Assembly: GCA_031268065.1 (NCBI GenBank)
Contig: JAIRXX010000116.1
Coordinates: forward strand, 1 to 8,405
Origin: Propionibacteriaceae bacterium
GTDB lineage: Bacteria > Actinomycetota > Actinomycetes > Propionibacteriales > Propionibacteriaceae
Direction: 5' to 3'
Length of the DNA: 8,405 nucleotides
Under the pieces are notes generated by a model that saw only the letters and a program-made list of their open reading frames with translations, made no database searches and was not told the DNA's origin. Positions within the stretch are counted from its first letter, which is position 1. The number at the start of each line of letters is the position of its first letter. The position numbers and the translations under genes were made by a program. This document shows positions 1 through 6,900 of the stretch, piece after piece.

Positions 1-73
1 CTGCGGCGTCACATCGTCCGGTAAGCGAAATAAAACATGACGATGCTGACTATGAAAGCGGCCAGCACGATTA
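1..73. repeat. Direct repeat copy A (left flank of GH74 gene)
   Basis: This stretch matches 5379-5451 in the same orientation. The first 46 bases are identical and I count six mismatches over 73 bases, after which similarity fades. The copy starts at the window edge, so it may extend further left. It covers the 3' end and stop codon of a small membrane protein gene and at least eight bases beyond the stop. Confidence 0.9.
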
Positions 74-83
74 GTTGGGCCAT
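9..83 (-). pseudogene. Truncated duplicate of small membrane protein gene (3' end only)
   Basis: From an ATG at 83-81 to a TGA at 11-9 the minus strand encodes 24 residues. The last eleven, IVMFYFAYRTM, are identical to the C-terminus of the 66-aa membrane protein at 5387-5587. Only the second transmembrane helix is represented; the first helix and the connecting basic loop are missing. The frame stays open upstream of the ATG toward the GH74 terminator, but the residues there show no clear similarity to the full copy, and I see no convincing Shine-Dalgarno. I read it as a 5'-truncated remnant left by a duplication or insertion event. A very short real membrane peptide cannot be excluded, because the helix is still intact and hydrophobic. 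Confidence 0.6.
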
Positions 84-117
84 GCAATAGGAAGCAGGCC
101 TTAGCTCAGCCGTCTTT

Positions 118-145
118 GGGTGGGGTTCCGATCAGAACCCCACCC
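118..145 (-). terminator. Strong hairpin downstream of the GH74 gene
   Basis: GGGTGGGGTTC (118-128) is perfectly complementary to GAACCCCACCC (135-145), giving an 11-bp stem with a 6-nt loop. It begins about 20 bases past the TAG stop of the GH74 gene. No T-run follows on either strand, so it may be a U-tract-less terminator or an mRNA-stabilising 3' hairpin. The position supports a transcript-end role. Confidence 0.65.
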
Positions 146-166
146 CAAGACTAGTCAGTTGATCTG

Positions 167-3100
167 CTAAATCACGAAGACTTGGGCTGAATCCAAGGTT
201 GTCGGGACGTATCCCGCCTTCGATCCGGTGATTCGGACGCTCACCTGGGCGCCAGCATCGGCATTGGCCAACTTGTAGGTCGACTTTGTCGCGCCGGGGA
301 TGGCGTTTGGCCCGCTGCCCGAGTCCTGTATCCACTGGTAAATGAAAACGGTTCCACTGGTCCAAGTGCCTGGCTTGGCGGTCAATGTCTGCCCGACGGC
401 AGGAGTGCCGGTAATCGTAGGCACCGCCGAGACGAGCGTCCCAGTGGCAACTGCCGAAGTCGGAGCGGAGGTCTGGGACACCGATGTGTACCCAGAACGC
501 GAGCAGGTCACCTTCACTGTGATCAACTTGTTCTCGTCGGCGGCGGCAAGGGTGAGTGTTGCCTTTGTCGCCTTGCTGATGGATTTCCCGCTGCGGTACC
601 ACTGGTACTTCAGCGTCACCGTGCCTGGGCCGCAGGCGCCGGGATCAGCAGTCAACGTCTGCCCGACAGCCGCCGTCCCCGAAATCACCGGTGTCGGTGC
701 CGTGGACAGAGTCCCAGCGGCGACAGTCTTGGATTTCGATGTCTTGCTGGTGGTCGAGTATCCAGCCTGCGAACCGGTCACCTTGACTGTAAGCTTCTTC
801 TTGTAATCGGCGGAAGCCAGCGTGTAGCTGTCCGTTGTGGCGCCGGAGATGGATTTCCCGCTGCGGTACCACTGGTACTTCAACGTGACCGAACCAGGAC
901 CCCAGGCGCCAGCGACAGCCGTCACCGTTTCGCCGACTTTCACCGTTCCGGCAATGACCGGAGTCGCCTTGGTCAGTGTTCCGGCGGCGACCTTCTTCGA
1001 CGCCTTTGACGCCTTTGAAGTCGCTGGTTCGTAGCCAGTCTTAGCTGCGGTCGCCTTCACGGTGATCTTCTTGCCTTTGTCGTCACCAACCAGCGTGTAG
1101 GTATTCGCATTAGCTCCGATTATCTCGACTCCAGAGCGATACCAGGTGTAGCTGAAGGTTGCGCCCGATGGCTTCCAACTGCCTGGTTTAGCCGTCAGCG
1201 TCTTCCCCACTTTCGCCGTTCCAGAAATTTTCGGAGTCGGCTTGGCGGTGAACTTCAAGGTGTGGTTGATGAGCAAGCTCTTAGCTGATCTCGTGTAAGA
1301 GACTCCGAGCTTTGTCACAACAGCGCTGACTGAAAGTGACTTTCCGGCATCGGCATCTGCCACCACATAGCTGGGGCCGGTGTGGCCGATGGGTTGGCCA
1401 TCGCGCAGCCAGGTGTAGCTGGCTGCCCAGCCTGCCGGGACCGAAGCGGTCAGCGTCGAGCCGACGGCGTTGGTGCCCGAAATGACCGGGAGCAAAGCGT
1501 CCACATTCACCACTTCCACCGAAACCGGGGCGCTGGTCAGCGTATGGGTGCCAGTGCTGTCGGTGAAGGTGTAGCTGCCCCGCACCACATAGGTGTAGGA
1601 AACAGTCGGGTGGAACGTTGTGAGCGAGTCGATCTCGATGTCCGAAACTGAATACGAGAAAGTGGCGCCTGCGGTCACATCTTTCGACGATCCGCCCCAG
1701 ATATCGGTCAGTGCGGCGGTCAAATTCAACTCTTCGCCAACGCCGATTATCGGAGCGCTGGCAGCGATATTCAACACGTATCCCTCATCGACTGGACCCT
1801 CTTGGGAATCCCAGTTGACGTCGGCGACGCGGGTGCCACGGGTACCCGTGCCCAGGTAAACCCTGCCGAAGACCCTTGAGTCGCCGCTGAGCGCCCGAAG
1901 GTCGCCGTATTGGTGCTCATCGTCGTTGATCCGCTTCCAGGTCGCGCCGTCGTCTAGCGAACGGTAGACGCCCCAATGGGCCGGGGCTGGCGACCATTGC
2001 GAGTTGTCGGCGATGGTGCCCACGGCGTACAGCGCGGGGACCGTGTTAGTCCCGATGCCGATGCCGATGCCGACTTGCTGGAACAGGCTGGTCGTGCCAG
2101 GGCTGACCTTCGCCCCGCTCCAAGTCACGCCGTTGTCCGGCGAGGTCAACTTCACCAGCCCAGCGGCGGCGTTGTTGGGGGCCAGATAAATCGCGTTGGT
2201 GTGGAATGGATCGACTTGGACCTTGTTGCCGCCCTGAGAGTGGCTTGAGGTATTCCAGTTCACTGCCGGAACTGTGGCGCCGACGACTGCCTTCTCGATG
2301 AAGTTCTTGCCGCCGTCGGTGCTGACATACAGCTTGCCGCTCACGATGCCGTACAGGATATTCGCGTTGACCTTGTCGGAGAAAATCTTTGCATTCCCGG
2401 TGGCTGGAGTGGTGCCGTCCTGCTGGAAGAAGTTGACCTTCGTCCAAGCTGTGCGGTCGCCATAGTCTGGGGTCCCGTCCGGATTGCGGCGCTCAATGCG
2501 GCGCACCTCGCTCTCACCGATCTGACGGCCCTGGTGTGAACCGACGACCGGAGACAAAGGACCTGCTGAGACATCTGCCCAATAGGTGTTGGCGATGCTT
2601 TGGCCGCCGACCGACCAGACCACGGTGTTGCCATCGGCGGTGACGCTGATCCAGCCCGAATTGGCGTTCGCGCAGGCGAAGCCCTGGCCTCCAGAACCGG
2701 TGATGCCCGCAGGGACAGCCAGCGGCGTGCCTGTCTTGCCCTCGTCAAAGGAGATGACGCCAGCGGAGCAGTTGCTATTTTGATACTGCCCGGCAGGAGT
2801 GAAGACGAAGACCTTCTGGTTGTTGCCGGCGTAGTCCATATTCTGCGTGTTCATCCAGCGTTCGAGATAGGGCTGCGGGTCGGCGGCGTCTCCCAGCGGA
2901 GCGCCGTGGAGGGGCTTTTCAGCCGACTTGTATTTCAGGTACCAACCGGTGCCCAGCGCGGTGCCCGAGGGGGACACGCGAGAGCCGGCGACGTCGAACT
3001 GCTGTGCGGCAGAGGTCGGATCGGGGGCCAGATCAGGGCGGTAGGTGGGATCGCCAAATTCATCGAATTCTGGAGTGTCGTACATTTGGCGGGCAGAATA

Positions 3101-5103
3101 CGACTCGCGGTTTACCAAAGAGTTGGTCGGGGAGATCGTGTAGTCCTTAGCCCAACTCATCGAACCCCAGTCCGCATAAGTCGCGTAAAGATAATCTTTC
3201 GTTTGGCTCGGGCTGTAGAGGTTCCACATGACTGTCTCTTCAAAACCGTCGTCCCAGAATCCCCAGACCACCTGGTTGTCCGCTGTGATTGGCTCGACAG
3301 CGGCGGTCAGGTTACGGGTCACCCAGAAACCGGCGCCAGTGGTGAACAGCGCCTCATCGGAGTTGAACGGATTGAGTTTGATGTCGAACGCCCAGTGCGC
3401 AGCCGCGCCCCAACCGTTGTCTTTGTCGATATAGCCGTAGCCGCGGAAGTCCTTCTTGCCGACGACCTCGCTATGGGCGACGCGCCAAGTGGTGCCGCCG
3501 TCTGGGGAGTAGTAAACGACTTCCTCAGCCATCCGGTCATGGCGGTGGAAGGTCGAGGCGACGATTGCGCCGGTCTGGCGGTCTACGGAGACTCCGCCCA
3601 GGCCACCGCGCTGGAACCACTGTTGCGGGTTTTCGGCTTGCAGCTCCGTAAGCGGCGGATATTCCCTGGTATTCACATTCGGCGGCGTGATATTGACGCC
3701 GGTCACCGGGTCGCCGTCGGCCTTGGTGCCGAAGGTGAAGCGATACAGGCGGCCATCGTGCGCGAAGTTCGAGTTGGAGCCTATTGCCGACGGGGCGCCG
3801 GCGCTGCCGTAGGTGTATGCGGCGTGGTTGGTCGGGTCTTCGAGGTTATAGGAGTTGACGCCCATACCGAATTCGGCGTATGCGGCTACCAAGTCGCCAT
3901 TTGCGTCCCAATCGACGTGCTCAGCGACAAAGCCAGACTGGTCGCGGACTCCGGGGGCGGGCTGTCCGGGGACTTCGGACCAGGTGGCGCCGGCGTCGGT
4001 GGTCTCCCACAGCGCCGCGTATGGACGTGTCCGGTTTGGCGCTGTGCCAGCCCAGGTGTTGTCTGTGTCGCCGGTGGTGCCGACGACCAGGTGCGTGGAC
4101 TCGCCCGCCGCGTTGGTCGGCGTATTCGGGTCAATCGTCACGAAAGTCGGGTCGTAGCCCACCGGGTTATTCGCCTGTGGCGTGGTGACGCTGACTATGC
4201 GCGTCCAATGCTCGCCGAAGTCGGTGCTCTTCCACAGGCCGTTGCTTCGTGCCGCGTAATACAGCACCGAGTTGTCATTGGGGTCGATGGCGAGGCGGTT
4301 GCCGGTGGAACGGTTGCTGCCGTCATTGCCGTTCACCGCGACGCCGAGCCGGAAGCGTTTCCAGTGGTCCCCGTAGTCGTCCGAGCGCAGCAGCGAAGAG
4401 TTGTTGGCGTTGTTGCCCGCGACCATGTAGACGCGGCCTTTCTTCACCGGGTCGGGGGCGATGGCGGTGACGAAGGTGGTGCCACGGCCATTGCCAGCCG
4501 CGAGATCGGTGATGAAGTTTCCGCTCGCGTCGAAAACAGTACTGGAGTGGTCGGAAGCGTCGTCGTTGAGGCCGATCCAGTATTCGTTCGCGTAGTCGTA
4601 GCGGTAGGCGCCGCCGATGTCAGTCTGGGCGTAGAGCACATTCTTCTCGATCTGGGAATAGACCGACATCGTCACATAGCCGGAGCCGCCGATCTTCGCG
4701 TCCCCATGCCAGTTGTACTCATCTGTCTCGATCTGGGCGACGATCTTGACTGGGAAAATCTGTGTTGCCGTCTCATAGCCGTCTTTTGCGGCAGTCACCT
4801 GCGCGTAAACCGTGCCCGCCTTGATCGGCGTGACGACGATGGCGTCGTTGTCTGATGACACCGCGATTGTCGCCTTATCAGTGCTGGTGGTGGTGACGCT
4901 GATGAAGGCGTCTGCTGGAGTGACTTCAATCGGGATGGTTGTTGACGTTGACTTAACCAACCCGGGATAGATGTCTATGACCTGGGCTGGAATCGCCTTC
5001 AAATTTACTTCTTCGGCCGCTGACGCCGGGGGGGGGCAATCAGTCCCAAGGGAGCCAGCGCCACAGCGACGGCCAGCGCAGCAATTGCTCGTAACAGTCT
5101 CAT
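167..5103 (-). CDS. Secreted GH74 xyloglucanase/endoglucanase-like enzyme with Ig-like repeats; frame broken in signal peptide
   Basis: This is a predicted extracellular beta-glucanase, most likely acting on xyloglucan. I start it at ATG 5103, where an excellent Sec signal peptide (MRLLRAIAALAVAVALAPLG, then an ASA|A cleavage site) follows AAGGAGG. At 5036-5028 a C9 run shifts that frame to a stop within 11 codons, while the mature frame is open from there to TAG 169-167. With C10 the product is 1645 aa, and numbering below assumes that. Residues 31-128 form an Ig-like domain. Residues 129-1097 are GH74: Asp-boxes at 241, 293, 368, 533, 928, 988 and 1049, and the family-typical ends RINDDEHQYG and RVYLGT. 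Likely catalytic Asp are D162 (TDIGGAYR) and D574 (WAFDIKLNPF), about 410 residues apart as I recall for characterised GH74 enzymes. Residues 1107-1202 are a beta-sandwich, then five Ig-like repeats. I see no sortase motif, membrane anchor or recognisable CBM. Substrate is inferred from the family. Confidence 0.9.
170..1500 (-). repeat. Five tandem Ig-like repeats at the C-terminus of the GH74 protein
   Basis: Five units of roughly 80-90 residues share the pattern P-x-I-x-G-T-x-x-V-G-x-T-L-T-A, then Y-x-W-(Y)-R-S-G, then a D-x-(G)-K-x-I-T-V-K-V stretch ending in G-Y. Approximate protein positions (C10 numbering) are 1204-1284, 1289-1374, 1375-1464, 1465-1554 and 1555-1645. Lys/Ser/Thr-rich linkers separate them. 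Units 3 and 4 are nearly identical around LKYQWYRSGKSIS and share 35 identical bases (578-612 versus 848-882). Such modules are common in secreted actinobacterial proteins and probably act as spacers or cell-surface/polysaccharide contacts; that role is inference. Confidence 0.85.
5028..5036 (-). repeat. C9 homopolymer in signal peptide codons (frame break, possible phase-variation tract)
   Basis: Nine G on the plus strand read as nine C in the gene. With nine, the signal-peptide frame runs into TAA soon after (…APPRRQRPKK-stop). With ten or seven it continues into PASAAEEVN and the whole enzyme. It is the only frame interruption in about 4.9 kb and sits in the only long homopolymer of the gene. 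Confidence 0.85.
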
Positions 5104-5116
5104 GATTGTTGAAGAT

Positions 5117-5123
5117 CCTCCTT
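5117..5123 (-). promoter_or_regulatory. Shine-Dalgarno for the GH74 gene
   Basis: AAGGAGG on the minus strand ends 13 bases before ATG 5103-5101. The spacing is longer than usual, but no other start nearby gives a signal peptide. An ATG slightly upstream (5131-5129), in the frame of the mature enzyme, leads to a basic, Cys-containing stretch with no secretion signal, so it is not preferred. Confidence 0.65.
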
Positions 5124-5168
5124 GATCTCATCTTTTTGGCTGCAATCCGGGTGGGGCCCCCATCGTAA

Positions 5169-5182
5169 TGGAAGCGCTTCCA
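5169..5182 (-). promoter_or_regulatory. LacI-family operator palindrome
   Basis: TGGAAGCGCTTCCA is a perfect 14-bp palindrome. It differs by one symmetric base pair from the CebR/CelR operator TGGGAGCGCTCCCA known from actinobacterial cellulose-utilisation genes, and it also fits the general LacI/CcpA-type cre pattern closely. It begins about 10 bases downstream of the predicted -10 box, so bound repressor would block initiation or early elongation of the GH74 gene. The regulator is not in this window. Confidence 0.8.
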
Positions 5183-5191
5183 CTCAATGGC

Positions 5192-5220
5192 ATTTTTCTC
5201 CTCTGCTGCTGAGGTGTCAA
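5192..5220 (-). promoter_or_regulatory. Promoter of the GH74 gene
   Basis: On the minus strand TTGACA (5220-5215) is a perfect -35 hexamer. A 17-bp spacer leads to AAAAAT (5197-5192), a 4-of-6 match to TATAAT. Transcription would start near 5185, just before the palindromic operator, leaving a leader of about 80 nt. The fit of promoter, operator and start site supports the choice of ATG 5103 over longer versions of the gene that would run through this region. Confidence 0.65.
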
Positions 5221-5351
5221 GGGTCGTCTTGATTTGTGGGACCGGAGTCGGCCTAACTGCCAGCATCGCCGATGGCGGGGCAGCGCTGCCAGCGAGGGCC
5301 AAGCGTTGGGCCGGTACAAGTGGGGCGATCGGATGGCCACACCCGAAAACA

Positions 5352-5370
5352 GCCTGGGCCTGGGCCAGGC
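5352..5370 (-). terminator. Weak hairpin after the small membrane protein gene
   Basis: GCCTGG (5352-5357) and CCAGGC (5365-5370) form a 6-bp stem with a 7-nt loop. On the minus strand it lies about 16 bases after the stop at 5387 and is followed by TGTTTT. It could end the small gene's transcript before the GH74 promoter. The stem is short. Confidence 0.3.
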
Positions 5371-5378
5371 CAGGGCAA

Positions 5379-5451
5379 CTGCGGCGTCACATCGTCCGGT
5401 AAGCGAAATAAAACATGACGATGCCGACTGCGAAAGCGGCCAGGCCGATAA
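5379..5451. repeat. Direct repeat copy B (right flank of GH74 gene)
   Basis: This copy is about 92% identical to 1-73 and in the same orientation. It comprises the 3' end of the intact small membrane protein gene plus at least eight bases after its stop. Together with copy A it brackets the whole GH74 transcription unit, promoter to terminator. Confidence 0.9.
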
Positions 5452-5587
5452 ATAAGAATGGCAAAGTCTTGCCGTTCCAGGCTGGTTTATTCAGCATCGC
5501 TCTGATTCTGAACGTCATACCAGCCAGTAATAAAAATGATATGCCGATGCCAAAAATGACACCTGTGACCACAAACAGGGAATACAT
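5387..5587 (-). CDS. Small two-helix membrane protein, unknown function
   Basis: This encodes 66 residues from ATG 5587-5585 to TGA 5389-5387. I prefer this start because a purine-rich AGGGGGG lies about 8 bases upstream; an in-frame TTG eight codons earlier would add a hydrophilic Gly-rich stretch. Residues ~3-26 (VVTGVIFGIGISFLLLAGMTF) and ~44-62 (LPFLFIGLAAFAVGIVMFYF) are hydrophobic helices joined by a basic loop (RIRAMLNKPAWNGKT). A hairpin with the loop inside is likely by the positive-inside rule. I do not recognise the family and assign no function. It is transcribed toward the GH74 gene, but a full promoter and operator in between suggest independent expression. Its 3' end is duplicated at 1-73. 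Confidence 0.65.
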   Translation of the reverse strand: MYSLFVVTGVIFGIGISFLLLAGMTFRIRAMLNKPAWNGKTLPFLFIGLAAFAVGIVMFYFAYRTM

Positions 5588-5912
5588 TTGCCCGCCCCCC
5601 TCGCTTCGCAAATATGCTTGTCAGCGCCAGGTGGCGTCCGCCGCCAGGCCTTTGCTCTTTTTATCGCAACAGGTCTGATGCGACGGCACTGTGCCCCACC
5701 GCCAACAGCGCCAGCCGATTGCCGCCCAATGGCAGCAATGCAAGACCAGCGCCGCCATCCATTCTATGCATGCCGATGGGCCACCCAAGCCTATTAAATG
5801 CGGTTTCAACATTTCTTTCCGGTGACATTTCTGGCGGGCTGCCCATAGCGCATGGTGGGCGGATTGCATGCCGCCAAGTGGGCCATCGGCGCCAGCGCGG
5901 CGGCAAACGCGC
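5588..5912. other. Divergent intergenic region, no gene seen
   Basis: This region separates the leftward small membrane protein gene from the rightward riboswitch operon. Long open frames here are antisense or overlap the riboswitch, and none has a credible start with homology I recognise. On the minus strand TTGGGT (5788-5783), 16 bases, TAGAAT (5766-5761) is a possible weak promoter for the small gene. No repeats or RNA genes are evident. Confidence 0.4.
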
Positions 5913-5918
5913 TATGAT
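5913..5918 (+). promoter_or_regulatory. -10 box of the ribXY operon
   Basis: TATGAT matches the -10 consensus at five of six positions and would start transcription around 5925, a few bases before the first riboswitch helix. No good -35 hexamer is visible at 16-18 bases, which is frequent in actinobacterial promoters. Confidence 0.55.
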
Positions 5919-5927
5919 CTTCCCGAA

Positions 5928-6044
5928 CGTGTTCCGGGGTCGGTGAAACTCCGAACCGGCGGTGACAGTCCGCGAGCCAGCACAGGCTGGTTGATTTGGT
6001 GAAATTCCAAGACCGACGGTTAAAGTCCGGATGGGAGGCGCACG
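5928..6044 (+). promoter_or_regulatory. FMN riboswitch (RFN element)
   Basis: The conserved RFN blocks appear in order: GGTGAAACTCC, CCGGCGGT (5956-5963), CAGTCCGCGA, a variable hairpin (CCAGC/GCTGG), TTGATTTGGTGAAATTCC, GACCGACGGT, AGTCCGGATGGGAG (to 6037). The closing helix pairs CGTGT (5928-5932) with GCACG (6040-6044). RFN aptamers bind flavin mononucleotide and turn off riboflavin synthesis or uptake genes. The next gene here is a transporter permease, so the switch identifies this operon as flavin uptake. Confidence 0.96.
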
Positions 6045-6103
6045 GTTGGCTGCGAGCCGTTGGCTATCTTGGCGGTTTGCGACCTTAAGGCTTTTCAGCC
6101 ACC

Positions 6104-6126
6104 CCGGTTCGACGTGGAACCGGAGG
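6104..6126 (+). promoter_or_regulatory. Expression platform: hairpin covering the ribX ribosome site
   Basis: CCGGTTC (6104-6110) pairs perfectly with GAACCGG (6117-6123) around a 6-nt loop. The last two bases of the stem are the first two of the Shine-Dalgarno GGAGG (6122-6126), five bases before ATG 6132. The same left arm extended by one base (6104-6111) is complementary to CGAACCGG inside the aptamer core (5952-5959). The two pairings exclude each other, which fits a translational off-switch when FMN is bound. No terminator-like T-run is seen in the leader. Confidence 0.6.
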
Positions 6127-6131
6127 ACGAT

Positions 6132-6890
6132 ATGCGACGCATCTGGGCGGCACCGATAGTTTTCGCCTGCCTGCTCTTGTTCGCTTGGACCTTGCTGGCC
6201 TGGAGCGGTGGGGTACCCGCCATCGCGCTGCCCAGCCCGTTGGCAGTGGCGCAAAGCCTGGCGGGCTGGCTGGGTTCGGGAGCGATCTTCGGCTATCTGG
6301 GAGTCACCTTTGCCGAAGTATTCGGCGGTTGTGTCTTGGGCACGCTGTTCGCAATGCCGTTGGCGGTGCTGATCCATCGCTCCAAATGGGTCTCGGCGGC
6401 GGTGAATCCTTTCTTGGGCGCTTCCCAGGCCATTCCGGCGGTCGCGCTGGCCCCGCTGCTGGCAGTCTGGGCGGGATACGGCTGGACTCCCATCGTGCTG
6501 CTCTGCGCCTCGATGGTTTTCTTCCCCATTCTGATTTCCACGGTGGTGGGGTTGCGGCATGTGCCTAAGGCCGTGGTTGACGCCGCGCTGCTGGACGGCG
6601 CGAATTCGCTGCAACTGCTAGCCCACGTTGAAGCGCCGATGGCACTGCCCTCAATGCTGGCTGGGGTGCGCAATGGCTTCACGTTGTCGATCACCGGAGC
6701 GGTGGTCGGCGAGATGGTGATCGGCGGGGGCAGCAGCCTCGGCTTGGGCACCCTGCTGACCGTGCAGCGCGAAGCCACCGATACGCCCGGAATGTTCGCA
6801 ACGATCTTGGTGCTGTGCCTGGTGGCCGCAACCATTTATTCGCTAATCCAACTCTGGGAGCGCCGCTCCCGGATCATCAAATCGCTTTGA
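6132..6890 (+). CDS. ribX: Riboflavin-type ABC transporter permease (RibX-like)
   Basis: This 252-aa inner-membrane permease belongs to the binding-protein-dependent transport family (NitT/TauT/Nmt1-type partners). ATG 6132 is chosen because GGAGG sits five bases upstream; an earlier TTG at 6060 would begin inside the leader. Hydrophobic helices are visible at about residues 5-24, 54-82, 95-115, 118-141, 176-197 and 220-241. The cytoplasmic EAA-type loop that docks on the ATPase is at about 150-170 (AALLDGANSLQLL…). The FMN riboswitch directly upstream and the Nmt1/THI5-like lipoprotein directly downstream make riboflavin or a flavin precursor the likely substrate. From sequence alone it could equally move thiamine precursors or taurine-like compounds; the riboswitch decides. 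No ATPase gene accompanies it in the window, so an ATPase elsewhere must be used. Confidence 0.88.
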   Translation: MRRIWAAPIVFACLLLFAWTLLAWSGGVPAIALPSPLAVAQSLAGWLGSGAIFGYLGVTFAEVFGGCVLGTLFAMPLAVLIHRSKWVSAAVNPFLGASQAIPAVALAPLLAVWAGYGWTPIVLLCASMVFFPILISTVVGLRHVPKAVVDAALLDGANSLQLLAHVEAPMALPSMLAGVRNGFTLSITGAVVGEMVIGGGSSLGLGTLLTVQREATDTPGMFATILVLCLVAATIYSLIQLWERRSRIIKSL

Positions 6891-6900
6891 GGTGAGCTTT

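Noticed and set aside
2600..4855. Plus-strand open frame of 751 codons opposite the GH74 gene.
   Set aside because: It lies antisense to a clearly coding gene with family motifs; long antisense frames are expected in high-GC DNA, and its product has no recognisable domain.
5128..5193. 21-codon leader peptide on the minus strand, ATG 5193 preceded by GAGGAG, stop just before the GH74 ribosome site.
   Set aside because: Its ATG would lie upstream of the transcription start predicted from the TTGACA/AAAAAT promoter, and its codons overlap the operator palindrome. It stays possible only if transcription starts further upstream.
5104..5302. Upstream extension of the GH74 open frame to an ATG-like start near 5302.
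   Set aside because: The extension runs through the promoter, operator and Shine-Dalgarno, has no secretion signal and reads as low-quality sequence. The signal peptide in the other frame at 5103 is far more convincing.
1..5451. The flanking direct repeats as insertion-sequence or attachment-site ends.
   Set aside because: No transposase or integrase gene and no terminal inverted repeats are seen, and the repeat is coding sequence of a neighbouring gene, so homologous or illegitimate duplication is simpler.
6060..6131. Earlier TTG start for ribX at 6060.
   Set aside because: It has no ribosome site and would place the expression-platform hairpin inside the coding region. ATG 6132 has GGAGG at good spacing and starts directly at the first membrane helix.
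5661..6614. Minus-strand 317-codon open frame across the intergenic region, riboswitch and ribX.
   Set aside because: It runs antisense through the FMN riboswitch and the ribX membrane helices, and its composition (Arg/Gln/His-rich, no domains) is typical of a shadow frame.
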